A stretch of 64,000 bases of DNA from Weissella viridescens (GCF_001437355.1 NZ_JQBM01000001.1:1-64000), one strand, 5' to 3'; positions 1 to 8,247 are shown, numbered from the stretch's first letter. Notes: a model not told the origin generated them from the letters alone. Program-made: numbers and translations.

Positions 1-10
1 ACTGATTTAA

Positions 11-44
11 AAGCGTTCCTTATTCTTATAAGGAACGCTTTTTT
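11..44 (+). terminator. Intrinsic terminator of an upstream gene
   Basis: A perfect 13-bp stem (11-23 with 28-40) closes a TCTT loop and runs into a T-tract. It ends a gene lying before the window. The A-rich 5' flank would allow weak termination on the other strand too. Confidence 0.9.
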
Positions 45-53
45 AATTGAAAA

Positions 54-62
54 TGGTATAAT
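54..62 (+). promoter_or_regulatory. Extended -10 promoter
   Basis: TGG followed by a perfect TATAAT (57-62) forms an extended -10. No good -35 is present because that region overlaps the upstream terminator. It would drive the small membrane ORF at 97 and probably murI. Confidence 0.6.
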
Positions 63-96
63 AGAAGAAAAGCATATTTAGGATGTGAGGGTACGC

Positions 97-273
97 ATGA
101 CACACACAAATACACCTATTTGGGGTACATTATTATTTATTCTATTTTTCGTACTCGCAACAATAGGACTCCTTTGGCTATCCAATCGGAGATATAAACA
201 AAAACGTAAGATGGGTAGTTTCATGTATGGCGTAATGGCCATCATTACGCGCTCGCACATGTGGTGCAATTAA
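97..273 (+). CDS. Small single-span membrane protein, unknown function
   Basis: This predicted 58-residue protein starts at the ATG at 97, five bases after TGAGGG; an in-frame GTG at 85 lies within that Shine-Dalgarno and is less likely. Residues about 8-31 form one hydrophobic segment (starting PIWGTLLFILFF), followed by a basic stretch (NRRYKQKRK), which suggests an inside-facing C-terminal tail. It has its own extended -10 promoter and sits 29 bases before murI, so the two may be cotranscribed. I recognise no family. The promoter, RBS and membrane composition support a real gene, but conservation has not been checked. Confidence 0.55.
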   Translation: MTHTNTPIWGTLLFILFFVLATIGLLWLSNRRYKQKRKMGSFMYGVMAIITRSHMWCN

Positions 274-302
274 TTATACAATAGCTAGAAAAGAGGTTAC
301 TG

Positions 303-1145
303 ATGGATAATCGTGCGATTGGGTACATGGACTCTGGGGTTGGTGGATTAACAGCGGTCAAACAAGCGCTCTATCAATTGCCTAACGAACAAGTGAAGTA
401 TGTTGGGGATACCTTACGGATGCCATATGGTCCAAGAAGAACAGAAGAAGTTGCAAAATTTGCACTTCAAATTGGACAGTATTTGAACGAAACTGACGAC
501 GGCATTAAATTGTTAGTGATTGCTTGTAATACTGCGACTGCAGCAGGCTTACCATTGCTACAGGAACATTTGCCAATTCCAGTTGTTGGCGTTATCCAAC
601 CTGGGGTTGAATCAGCGCTAGATACAACGGAGAATAATGAAGTTGGTGTGATTGCAACCCAAGGAACCGTTGATTCAAACGCTTATTATAATGGTCTAAT
701 GGCTGGTAACCCAGGAATTGATGTCCGACAGGTTGCGACACCGGACTTGGTAACGCTTGTCGAATCCAATTTAACGGATGAGGCTGAAAAGCAAGCGGTC
801 GTTACAGATCAATTAGCTGAATTGATTGGAACAGATATCGATACCTTAATTTTGGGATGTACACATTTCCCACTATTGAGTAATGAAATCCAACAGGCTA
901 TGGGTGATCAAGTCACATTGGTAAACGCAGGTGCTGAAGCGATTAATTTGGTTGAACAAATATTAGATGATAATGATGCTCGTCACGGTATTTATCCAAT
1001 GGCTAATCATGAGGATGATCTTTACTTTACGACAGGAGATATCGAACCTTTCCAAAAGATTGCGGAAAGTTGGCTAGAAATTCCTGTTACAGTGAAACAT
1101 CTTGAAGCAGATGATAATGGACTCAGTTTATCGAAGGAGGACTAG
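303..1145 (+). CDS. murI: Glutamate racemase
   Basis: MurI interconverts L- and D-glutamate in the cytoplasm, supplying D-Glu for peptidoglycan stem peptides. The 280-residue protein has the N-terminal DSGVGG motif with Asp10, the first catalytic cysteine in ACNTATA (Cys75), and the second in LGCTHFPLL (Cys186), the expected two-base arrangement. Length is slightly above the usual 265-275. AGAGG precedes the ATG. rdgB follows four bases after the stop; MurI and RdgB are neighbours or even fused in several lactic acid bacteria, but here they are separate proteins. Confidence 0.97.
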   Translation: MDNRAIGYMDSGVGGLTAVKQALYQLPNEQVKYVGDTLRMPYGPRRTEEVAKFALQIGQYLNETDDGIKLLVIACNTATAAGLPLLQEHLPIPVVGVIQPGVESALDTTENNEVGVIATQGTVDSNAYYNGLMAGNPGIDVRQVATPDLVTLVESNLTDEAEKQAVVTDQLAELIGTDIDTLILGCTHFPLLSNEIQQAMGDQVTLVNAGAEAINLVEQILDDNDARHGIYPMANHEDDLYFTTGDIEPFQKIAESWLEIPVTVKHLEADDNGLSLSKED

Positions 1146-1149
1146 ATAA

Positions 1150-1749
1150 TTGAAAAAACTAATTTTTGCATCTAAAAACCCCGGAAAGATTAAAGAGTTT
1201 CGTGCGTTCTTAGCCCCGAAAGGGATTGAAGTGCTCTCGCTACTAGATTTAACGGATACACCTGAAATTATTGAAAACGGGACTTCTTTTGAAGAAAATA
1301 GCCTGATTAAAGCACAAACCATTATGCAGGCATACGATTTACCAGTAGTTGCAGAAGATGCTGGCTTAGTTGTTGCTGCTTTGAATGGGGAGCCTGGCAT
1401 CTATTCTGCACGTTATGCTGGTGATCATGATGATGCAGCTAATAATGCTAAATTATTAGAAAAGATGCAAGCGATTCCCGATGATGCACGACAAGCAAAG
1501 TTTGTCGCCGTTATCGTTGCCTTAAAGCCAAATGGCAAAAAACTTGTAACTGCTGGTGAAGTGGCTGGAGAGATATTGCGTGCACCACGTGGCGAGGATG
1601 GCTTTGGATATGATCCATTATTTTATTATCCAGCTTTTGGTAAAACCTTGGCTGAGCTGACTGTCGCAGAAAAAAATGAAATTTCACACCGTGGCAAAGC
1701 GCTGGAGCAATTTGCTGAAGCCTTTAATGATTGGTGGGAGGAAAGCTAA
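1150..1749 (+). CDS. rdgB: XTP/dITP diphosphatase (non-canonical purine NTPase)
   Basis: This enzyme hydrolyses dITP, ITP and XTP to monophosphates and pyrophosphate, keeping deaminated purines out of DNA and RNA. The 199-residue protein matches the Ham1/RdgB family in length and motifs: FASKNPGKIKEF at the N-terminus, EDAGLVV, GIYSARYAG, GFGYDPLF and SHRGKAL near the end. The start is a TTG nine bases after a perfect AAGGAGG located in the end of murI; no ATG fits. It overlaps the next gene by one base, so murI, rdgB and the phosphodiesterase form one operon. Confidence 0.95.
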   Translation: MKKLIFASKNPGKIKEFRAFLAPKGIEVLSLLDLTDTPEIIENGTSFEENSLIKAQTIMQAYDLPVVAEDAGLVVAALNGEPGIYSARYAGDHDDAANNAKLLEKMQAIPDDARQAKFVAVIVALKPNGKKLVTAGEVAGEILRAPRGEDGFGYDPLFYYPAFGKTLAELTVAEKNEISHRGKALEQFAEAFNDWWEES

Positions 1750-2267
1750 TGGAGTACTTAATTGTTTCCGACGCGCATGGGGATCGTGGCATCTTAGAAA
1801 AACTTGTTGCTGATTATCGTGGGCGAGTTCAAGCGATGTTTTATGTTGGTGATTCTGAATTAAAGCACGATGATGAAGTATTTGATACGTTATTACCGGT
1901 CGTTGGAAATATGGACCGTGATCCGATGTTTCCTGATGATCGTTTATACCAGGAACAACAAGTTTCTATCTACATCGCTCACGGACATTTATACCACACG
2001 GAACGTAGTCTTAGTCAATTAGAAGCAGCGGCGCAAGCACAAAATGCGAACGTCGTTTTAACGGGGCATACGCATCAACTTGGGGCGGAAATGATTGATG
2101 GAATTCTTTACATTAATCCCGGCTCAATTGCTTTTCCGCGTGGACAATATGCCTATTTAAAGGGAACCTACGCAATTCTTTCAGTGTTACCAGATCGATT
2201 TGATGTTCAATTCTATACACGTGATGAACAGCCCGTCGAAGAATTAAAGGCGAGTTTCAAGCGTTAA
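1749..2267 (+). CDS. YfcE/MJ0936-type metallophosphodiesterase
   Basis: A calcineurin-like metallophosphoesterase of the small YfcE/MJ0936 group, 172 residues. Metal-binding motifs appear in order: SDAHGD (residues 7-12), GDSE, GNMD, GHLYH and GHTHQ. Family members are cytosolic phosphodiesterases with broad in vitro activity; the physiological substrate is not known. The ATG overlaps the rdgB stop (TAATG), with GGGAGGAAAG upstream, so translation is probably coupled. A longer reading from an upstream GTG is unlikely because it lacks an RBS. Confidence 0.9.
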   Translation: MEYLIVSDAHGDRGILEKLVADYRGRVQAMFYVGDSELKHDDEVFDTLLPVVGNMDRDPMFPDDRLYQEQQVSIYIAHGHLYHTERSLSQLEAAAQAQNANVVLTGHTHQLGAEMIDGILYINPGSIAFPRGQYAYLKGTYAILSVLPDRFDVQFYTRDEQPVEELKASFKR

Positions 2268-2297
2268 AAGGTGCCACAGTGATTGTGGTACTTTTTT
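2267..2297 (+). terminator. Terminator of the murI operon
   Basis: GGTGCCACA pairs with TGTGGTACT (one G-T wobble) and is followed by TTTTTT. It closes the murI-rdgB-phosphodiesterase unit. Confidence 0.85.
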
Positions 2298-2355
2298 AAT
2301 GGATAAGTGCAATAATTTGGTTTCATTAAATCATGGTACAAGCAAGCGGTATCTT

Positions 2356-2364
2356 TGGTACAAT
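2356..2364 (+). promoter_or_regulatory. Extended -10 promoter of relQ operon
   Basis: TGG plus TACAAT forms an extended -10, 40 bases before the relQ ATG. The upstream -35 is poor. It is placed correctly for a relQ-nadK-rluD transcript beginning after the previous terminator. Confidence 0.5.
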
Positions 2365-2403
2365 ATAAAGAGTGAATTTGAGTTGCTCGGGAGATATTTG
2401 ATA

Positions 2404-3009
2404 ATGAATGAAAAAGAATGGGCTGTGCGATTACAACCGTACCAACAAACTGTCGATGAATTAAAAGTAAAGTTGCGCGGGATGCGACCAGAATTTAATC
2501 TTGCAGGCATTCAGACTCCGGTGGAATTTGTAACTGGACGTGTGAAAACAGTTGATGCGATTGAAGAGAAAATGGTTCGTCGTCATATTGAAGACGATCG
2601 GTTAGAAAAAGATATGGAAGATCTTGCTGGCGTGCGTATTATGACCCAGTTTACCGATGATATTTATAAAGTAGTTGACTTATTACGTCAACGTAAAGAT
2701 ATGACGATTTTGGAAGAACGTGATTATGTGACGAATGCCAAGCCTTCAGGTTATCGGTCATATCATATTGTGATTGAATATCCATTGCAATTAATAACCG
2801 GTGAACACAAAGTTTTGGCAGAAATTCAAATCCGTACCATGCAAATGAATGTATGGGCGACAATTGAACATGCGATTAATTATAAATACAACGGTGTGTA
2901 TACTGAAGACATGGAGCAACAGCTAAAACATGCTGCTGATTTATCGAACGAAATTGATGATATTTTCGAACATCTCCATTTAGAGACGAGCGAGACAGAC
3001 AAAGCATAA
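2404..3009 (+). CDS. relQ: Small alarmone synthetase RelQ (GTP pyrophosphokinase)
   Basis: A single-domain (p)ppGpp synthetase of 201 residues. It carries the RelA/SpoT synthetase core, with TGRVKTVDAIEEKM, LAGVRIMTQF, GYRSYHIVIE and AEIQIRTMQMNVWATIEH. It lacks the HD hydrolase, TGS and ACT domains of long Rel proteins. RelQ (B. subtilis YjbM/SasB) makes alarmones from ATP and GDP/GTP during cell wall or other stress. I start it at the ATG at 2404 behind GGGAGA rather than at an upstream ATG in the promoter region. The order relQ-nadK-rluD matches yjbM-yjbN-yjbO of B. subtilis. Confidence 0.93.
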   Translation: MNEKEWAVRLQPYQQTVDELKVKLRGMRPEFNLAGIQTPVEFVTGRVKTVDAIEEKMVRRHIEDDRLEKDMEDLAGVRIMTQFTDDIYKVVDLLRQRKDMTILEERDYVTNAKPSGYRSYHIVIEYPLQLITGEHKVLAEIQIRTMQMNVWATIEHAINYKYNGVYTEDMEQQLKHAADLSNEIDDIFEHLHLETSETDKA

Positions 3010-3021
3010 GCGAGGCGTATC

Positions 3022-3837
3022 ATGAAAATTGCCATCTATCATAACGATAATGACCATTCAGTTGAAGTTTTAGATGAATTAAAAACAAAAATTTTGGCTA
3101 GAGATGATGCTGATATTATATTTGATGATGCCCATCCCGATATTGTTATTTCTGTGGGCGGAGACGGAACCCTTTTATCAGCATTTCATGCCTATGAACA
3201 ACAACTAGATCATGTACGCTTTATTGGTGTACATACAGGTCATTTGGGTTTCTATGCAGATTGGCAAGATTTCGAGTTAGATGACCTTGTTAATAGTTTG
3301 GTACACGATTCTAAAGAATCAGTTGAGTATCCAATTGTCCAAGCAAATTTGTTTTTTACTGACCAAACTCAACGAACAATATTAGCGCTAAATGAAATCG
3401 TTATTAAACGTTCATTTGGGACGTTATCTGCCATTGTTGATATTAATGGTGATTATTTTGAACGTTTTCGTGGTGATGGGTTATCCATTGCAACGCCCAG
3501 TGGGTCAACAGCGTACAATAAAGCAGTTGGAGGAGCTGTGGTCAGTCCAAGCCTAGAAGCCATGCAACTCACAGAAATTGGATCGATTAATAATCGTGTC
3601 TTCCGAACACTAGGGTCACCGGTCATTTTGGGCGCATCTGACGTAATCTCTGTCAAGGCTCCAGATGCGGAAACTGACTCAGTTCAGGTCGCATATGATA
3701 CGCTCCATTTTGTATCAGAACAGATTGAAAAAATTGAATTTAAAATTGCACCAACTAAAATTAAGTTTGCGAAATACCGCCATATGAATTTCTGGCAACG
3801 CATTCAAACGAGTTTTATTGGTCCGGAGGAAAAATAG
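3022..3837 (+). CDS. nadK: NAD kinase
   Basis: This enzyme phosphorylates NAD to NADP in the cytoplasm. The 271-residue protein has the GGDGT motif (46-50, Asp48), the NE pair at Asn124-Glu125, and the glycine/serine-rich GDGLSIATPSGSTAYNKA segment that forms the active site. It begins 12 bases after relQ behind GCGAGG, and its stop overlaps the start of the next gene, so the three genes are one translationally linked unit. Confidence 0.97.
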   Translation: MKIAIYHNDNDHSVEVLDELKTKILARDDADIIFDDAHPDIVISVGGDGTLLSAFHAYEQQLDHVRFIGVHTGHLGFYADWQDFELDDLVNSLVHDSKESVEYPIVQANLFFTDQTQRTILALNEIVIKRSFGTLSAIVDINGDYFERFRGDGLSIATPSGSTAYNKAVGGAVVSPSLEAMQLTEIGSINNRVFRTLGSPVILGASDVISVKAPDAETDSVQVAYDTLHFVSEQIEKIEFKIAPTKIKFAKYRHMNFWQRIQTSFIGPEEK

Positions 3838-4739
3838 TGGCATCATTTAGCTGGGTGAATCAAGAAGAAACCCCATTCAAAATTAAAACATTTTTAGCCC
3901 AACAAGGGGTTTCACACCGTATGTTTTCAATCATTAAGCGTGGCGGTGGATCTGTTGAAATCAATGGACGGCAGGTACGCACCGTCGACGAAATCCAACC
4001 AGGTGAACAAGTGGTCATTTCGTTGCCACCAGAGCAATCTAATGACGTGGTGGAATCATCACATATGCCATTGGACGTGCTTTATGAAGATGAAAACTGG
4101 CTAATTGTTAATAAACCGGCTGGCGTGACATCGGTGCCTGGTAAAGCTGACCGTTCAAACACGATGGTCAATCGCGTGAAGGGTTATTTAGAGGATGCAG
4201 GGTCACAAGACTTAGTACCACATGTGGTGACCCGATTAGATCGTTTCACTTCGGGTGTCGCATTACTGGCTAAACATCGGTTTGCTCACGGCTTATTAGA
4301 TAAGCAACTGCAAACACATGCAGTTGATAAGCGTTACTTTGCTGTTGTTGACGGCGACTTACCAGATGATCATGGTGTGATTGAAGGACCAATTGGACGT
4401 GTTGACGGTGATTTTATTCGTCGTGAAGTGCGTGAAGATGGTCGTGCTTCCACGACAGAATATTGGGTTGAACATCGTTTTGGCAACATGACGTTGGTCC
4501 GTGTTCGCTTACATACTGGACGTACACACCAAATCCGCGTGCATTTTAGTCATATTGGACATCCACTGGTTGGTGATGAAATATACGGCGGGCCAATGGA
4601 TCGCGGCATCGAACGTCAAGCCTTGCATGCCTATGCGCTGACTTTTTATGATCCATTCGACCAGCAAGACCGTAAAACGACTAGTGCTTTACCTGAAGAC
4701 ATGGTTAAGCTCTTGGATGGATACCAGGTCGAAATTTAA
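3837..4739 (+). CDS. RluD-family pseudouridine synthase
   Basis: An RluA/RluD-family pseudouridine synthase of 300 residues acting on rRNA or tRNA uridines. An S4-like segment at residues about 15-60 (RMFSIIKRGGGSVEINGRQV) precedes the catalytic domain. The catalytic Asp is Asp135 in TRLDRFTSG; VDKRYFAVV and GRTHQIRVHF follow, as in the family. The start is GTG overlapping the nadK stop (TAGTG), with GGAGGA seven bases upstream. It corresponds by position to B. subtilis yjbO. Which uridines it modifies cannot be read from sequence. Confidence 0.93.
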   Translation: MASFSWVNQEETPFKIKTFLAQQGVSHRMFSIIKRGGGSVEINGRQVRTVDEIQPGEQVVISLPPEQSNDVVESSHMPLDVLYEDENWLIVNKPAGVTSVPGKADRSNTMVNRVKGYLEDAGSQDLVPHVVTRLDRFTSGVALLAKHRFAHGLLDKQLQTHAVDKRYFAVVDGDLPDDHGVIEGPIGRVDGDFIRREVREDGRASTTEYWVEHRFGNMTLVRVRLHTGRTHQIRVHFSHIGHPLVGDEIYGGPMDRGIERQALHAYALTFYDPFDQQDRKTTSALPEDMVKLLDGYQVEI

Positions 4740-4759
4740 GGTAAAGAGGGAGTGTTTGT

Positions 4760-6157
4760 ATGGCAAATGAAAATAATAATGCTGAAGAAGTCGTTGAAGA
4801 TCTACGTGATGAAATCAGTGAACAAGCTCAGGCCCTTGTGAATGATTTGGAGCATGGTGATAAAGAAGCCTTTCTTGATGGCTTTGCAGATTTGCACGGC
4901 TATGATCGTGGTCAATTTTATCTGAATTTACCTTCACAATTACGTCAGCAAGTTATTGACTGGTTGACGCCAAGTGAAATGGCTGAAGTCTTTGATGAAA
5001 TGCCAGTAGATGATGACACTAAACCAGATGAATTATTAAAAGAAATGTCACCGCAATATGCTGCGGAAATGTTGGATCAAATGTATACCGATAATTCTGT
5101 AGACATGCTTGAGGAATTAAGTGGGCATGATTTGCGGATGTACTTATCTTTGATGCCAGAGCAGGATGCTAAATCAATTCGTGAGTTATTGAATTACGAT
5201 GACGAGACTGCTGGTTCGCTGATGAGTCACGATTATATCGCGATTAGTGAAAACGATACGATTCCAGAGGCAATGCAGGCGGTTAAAGTTGCCGCTAAAG
5301 AAGCGGAACAAATTACATATATTTATGTCTTAAATGCTGATGAAAAGTTGGTAGGTGTCGTTTCGTTGCGTTCATTGATGTTGGCTGACGATTCCTTGGA
5401 ATTGAAGGACATTATGGACACAAACCTGATTGCGGTCGGTCCAGATGAAGACCAAGAAGAAGTTGCCCATATCATGGCGGATTATAATTTTTCTTCGTTA
5501 CCAGTTGTTGAAAATGATAAATTATTGGGAATTATCATGGTCGATGATATTGTTGATGTTATTGGCGATGAAGCAACGGAAGATTATTCGCGTTTGGCCG
5601 GGGTTGATGTCGAGAGTGGGGATGATAATCCACTCAAAGCCGCCTTTAAACGATTACCATGGTTAATTGGATTGATTTTCTTGGGAATGGGAACCGCTTC
5701 TGTGATTGATGGTTTTAACGGGTTGGTTGCTACAGCACCAATTCTTGCCGTATTTATCTCGTTGATTACTGGAACGGCCGGTAATGCTGGAACGCAATCT
5801 CTTGCGGTGGCTGTGCGTAAGCTAGCTTTTAAATCAACAACGAATGTATGGAAGATGCTTTTGAATGAAATTTTAATTGGATGTGTTATTGGTATCGTTG
5901 CTGGTCTGACAATTTTTACGGTTGTTACCGTTTGGAAGCATAATGTGCTTTTGGGGCTAGCGGTTGGTTTAGCTATGGGAATTGCAATTCTTGTCGCGAA
6001 CGTTGCTGGTGCCTTTATTCCACTGATTATGGATGCAATCCATGTTGATCCAGCTGTTGCGTCAGGACCTTTCATTTCAACTTTGTCGGATTTAACATCT
6101 GTTTTAATTTACTTTAATATCGCTGGCTTGTTCATCCATCTATTTGGAGCGATTTAG
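4760..6157 (+). CDS. mgtE: Magnesium transporter MgtE
   Basis: MgtE is a homodimeric Mg2+ channel gated by cytosolic Mg2+. The 465-residue protein has the expected order: an acidic helical MgtE_N superhelix (about 35-140), paired CBS domains (about 140-265), then a C-terminal pore domain with about five membrane segments from PWLIGLIFLGMG at about residue 300. Conserved pore sequences GNAGTQS and VDPAVASGP...TLSDL are present. It follows the pseudouridine synthase by 20 bases with a GAGGGA-type RBS and probably belongs to the relQ operon. Confidence 0.95.
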   Translation: MANENNNAEEVVEDLRDEISEQAQALVNDLEHGDKEAFLDGFADLHGYDRGQFYLNLPSQLRQQVIDWLTPSEMAEVFDEMPVDDDTKPDELLKEMSPQYAAEMLDQMYTDNSVDMLEELSGHDLRMYLSLMPEQDAKSIRELLNYDDETAGSLMSHDYIAISENDTIPEAMQAVKVAAKEAEQITYIYVLNADEKLVGVVSLRSLMLADDSLELKDIMDTNLIAVGPDEDQEEVAHIMADYNFSSLPVVENDKLLGIIMVDDIVDVIGDEATEDYSRLAGVDVESGDDNPLKAAFKRLPWLIGLIFLGMGTASVIDGFNGLVATAPILAVFISLITGTAGNAGTQSLAVAVRKLAFKSTTNVWKMLLNEILIGCVIGIVAGLTIFTVVTVWKHNVLLGLAVGLAMGIAILVANVAGAFIPLIMDAIHVDPAVASGPFISTLSDLTSVLIYFNIAGLFIHLFGAI

Positions 6158-6169
6158 CCAAGCAAAAAT

Positions 6170-6192
6170 AGGCTTATGAATAAGCCTTTTTT
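6170..6192 (+). terminator. Hairpin terminator between mgtE and the exporter gene
   Basis: AGGCTT(AT) pairs with (AT)AAGCCT and is followed by TTTTTT. The T-run ends only four bases before the GGGAGA of the next gene, so no promoter fits between them. The next gene must be read through this hairpin or be regulated by it. Confidence 0.75.
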
Positions 6193-6207
6193 ATTTGGGA
6201 GAATGAT

Positions 6208-7389
6208 ATGCAAAAAAACAATATGACCAGATTACAAATTATGATTTTGGGCGTCTTGAGTGCCTTTGGTCCACTAGCTTTGGATTTATATTTACCAGGA
6301 CTACCTGTTTTACAACGAGAACTTCCCACAACAGCGACGATGACGCAACTCTCAATTACGGCAGCCATGTTTGGCTTAGCGATTGGACAAGTTGTCGTGG
6401 GACCGCTTTCTGATAGACTTGGTCGTAAGATGCCATTGATTTATGGAATTGCTGCTTTTACGATTTCTTCGTTTGGTATTGCGATGAGTGATAACATTGG
6501 CATGATTATTGTTTTACGTCTGATACAAGGTCTAGGTGGAGCGACAGGAATTGTTTTATCGCTGGCCATGATTACGGATTCGTTTGATGGCATTCAATTA
6601 ACCCGCAATGTTGCCATTAATCAAACGATTAACGGTATTTTCCCGATTTTGGCACCGGTACTTGGAGGTGTTTTAATTGCGTTAGCAGACTGGAGAAGTG
6701 CGTTTTGGTTATTAGGCGGGTTAGGGTTAATTATCGTATTATTAATTATTTTTAAATTACCTGAGACGAATTTAGACCGACAAAATGGTTCGCTCAAGGA
6801 AACATTTGGCCGATTTAAAAGTATTCTTGAAAATCGTTATTTTATGGCCATGACGTTGATTCAAGGCTTTATGATGAGCGCGCTATTTGCGTATATTGCT
6901 GGATCGTCTTTTGTGTTACAAGATTTATATGGCTTATCAGTACCAGCCTTTTCGGGGGTGTATGCCTTAAACGGATTTGGTATTTTATTAGGAGCAAGTC
7001 TTTCAGGAAAGTTAGCTGAAAAATATTCAGCCTGGCAGATTCTGAAATGGTTTATGATGTTCTCTATGGTTGGTGGGTTGCTCTTGATTGTGTCACTCTT
7101 TTTGCCAAAATCAATTTGGTTAACCATTTTGGCTTTCTTCTTGATTGTGGCACCTGTCGGTGGTATTAACAGTATGACAACAGCACTTGCCATGGCCCGT
7201 GAACATCAAGATGCCGGTACTGCTTCGGGCATTCTTGGATTGACGCGTTTTGCCATGGGCGGTATCATGTCACCATTGGTCGGTTTAGGTGGAACGACCA
7301 CAATGGTGCCACTGGTAATAGTGATTGTGGTCGTACAACTATTAGGTGCCGGCATTTACGCGGTAATGCAGCATAAGCAACCGGCGTAA
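6208..7389 (+). CDS. Bcr/CflA-type MFS drug exporter
   Basis: A 12-segment major facilitator of 393 residues, resembling the Bcr/CflA (DHA1) drug:H+ antiporters. It shows LALDLYLPGLP in the first helix, the loop 2-3 signature GPLSDRLGRK, and the helix 5 antiporter pattern beginning PVLGGVLIA. Family members export bicyclomycin, chloramphenicol, sulfonamides or cysteine; the substrate here is unknown. GGGAGA precedes the ATG. The terminator just upstream is unusual for an independently expressed gene. Confidence 0.87.
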   Translation: MQKNNMTRLQIMILGVLSAFGPLALDLYLPGLPVLQRELPTTATMTQLSITAAMFGLAIGQVVVGPLSDRLGRKMPLIYGIAAFTISSFGIAMSDNIGMIIVLRLIQGLGGATGIVLSLAMITDSFDGIQLTRNVAINQTINGIFPILAPVLGGVLIALADWRSAFWLLGGLGLIIVLLIIFKLPETNLDRQNGSLKETFGRFKSILENRYFMAMTLIQGFMMSALFAYIAGSSFVLQDLYGLSVPAFSGVYALNGFGILLGASLSGKLAEKYSAWQILKWFMMFSMVGGLLLIVSLFLPKSIWLTILAFFLIVAPVGGINSMTTALAMAREHQDAGTASGILGLTRFAMGGIMSPLVGLGGTTTMVPLVIVIVVVQLLGAGIYAVMQHKQPA

Positions 7390-7393
7390 AGTG

Positions 7394-7422
7394 TTGCAAT
7401 CTAGTCACTTTAATGCTATGAT
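7394..7422 (+). promoter_or_regulatory. Promoter of the rimP-nusA-infB operon
   Basis: TTGCAA (7394-7399), a 17-base spacer and TGC-TATGAT (7417-7422) make a strong extended sigma-A promoter. Transcription would begin near 7429, before the hairpin at 7452 and well before rimP. Confidence 0.8.
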
Positions 7423-7451
7423 TAACTTTGTTGATTAATAAACTCTTAGCT

Positions 7452-7490
7452 GAGTGGCCAGGGCGAAATGCCCCGGCCGCTCATTTTTTT
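7452..7490 (+). terminator. Leader terminator/attenuator upstream of rimP
   Basis: A GC-rich stem (GAGTGGCC with GGCCGCTC, then GGGC with GCCC, loop GAAAT) is followed by ATTTTTTT. It lies between the operon promoter and rimP, about 50 bases before the rimP start, with no second promoter visible after it. In B. subtilis the homologous operon is autoregulated by NusA-dependent termination in its leader; this hairpin is placed for the same role. Ending the upstream MFS transcript is a secondary possibility. Confidence 0.8.
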
Positions 7491-7539
7491 GGAATTTATT
7501 TTAAAAAATAGAAAACCTTAGACTGAAGGGAGGTTTAAA

Positions 7540-8229
7540 ATGCCAGAAGTGATTGATAAGGTAGCAGCAGTGCTTACTGATGCTTTAACTGAACAAGGGT
7601 TTGACCTGTGGGATGTCCGGTACGAGAAACAAGATGCTGATATGGTTTTGCGTGTCTTAGTCGATCGTCTAGACGGCGACATTAATATGGATGATTTAGT
7701 GATGTTAACTGAATTAATTAGTGATCGTGTTGATGAAATCCAACCAGATCCATTCCCAGAGGCCTACCTCTTGGATGTTTCATCACCCGGTGCAGAACGC
7801 GACCTAAAGCGGCCACGTGATTTTGATTGGGCCGTTAACAAAACGGTTGAGTTAGAATTGAAGACGCCAATGGATGGTGAAATGACGTTAACTGGGACAC
7901 TTGTTTCAGCAACAGATGAGGCAATTACACTTGAGGTCGTTGGAAAAAAAGGAAAACGAACACAAGTAACGATTCCAATGGACCAACTTAAGCGTGCTCA
8001 TTTGTCAATTGATCAAGATCGTATTTTAATGACGGATGATGATTTTGCTTGGGCAATTGAAAAATTGGTTCAAGTATCGACATACCGGAAAATTGATGGT
8101 CAAAAAGATTTTGTAGGTGAGTTAACTGAGGAGACACCTGAAGTGTTGGTGCTTGCTGATGAAGATGGTCAGACAATTGAAATCCCAAGAGATGTGGTCG
8201 CAAAAGCGCGCCATACAAATACGTTCTAG
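7540..8229 (+). CDS. rimP: Ribosome maturation factor RimP with duplicated C-terminal domain
   Basis: RimP assists 30S subunit maturation. The usual two domains are visible: an N-terminal alpha/beta domain (about 1-85, including LLDVSSPGAERDLKRP) and an Sm/SH3-like C-terminal domain (about 88-155). The protein is 229 residues, against about 150-160 for most RimP. The extra 70 residues resemble a second copy of the C-terminal domain: RDFDWAV...KRAH in copy one matches DDFAWAI...KARH in copy two. GGGAGG precedes the ATG. First gene of the operon, 18 bases before nusA. Confidence 0.93.
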   Translation: MPEVIDKVAAVLTDALTEQGFDLWDVRYEKQDADMVLRVLVDRLDGDINMDDLVMLTELISDRVDEIQPDPFPEAYLLDVSSPGAERDLKRPRDFDWAVNKTVELELKTPMDGEMTLTGTLVSATDEAITLEVVGKKGKRTQVTIPMDQLKRAHLSIDQDRILMTDDDFAWAIEKLVQVSTYRKIDGQKDFVGELTEETPEVLVLADEDGQTIEIPRDVVAKARHTNTF

Positions 8230-8247
8230 ATAAGTGGAGAAAGAAAA

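Noticed and set aside
5584..6075. A 163-codon open frame on the minus strand
   Set aside because: It is antisense to the membrane domain of mgtE, without RBS or recognisable domain.
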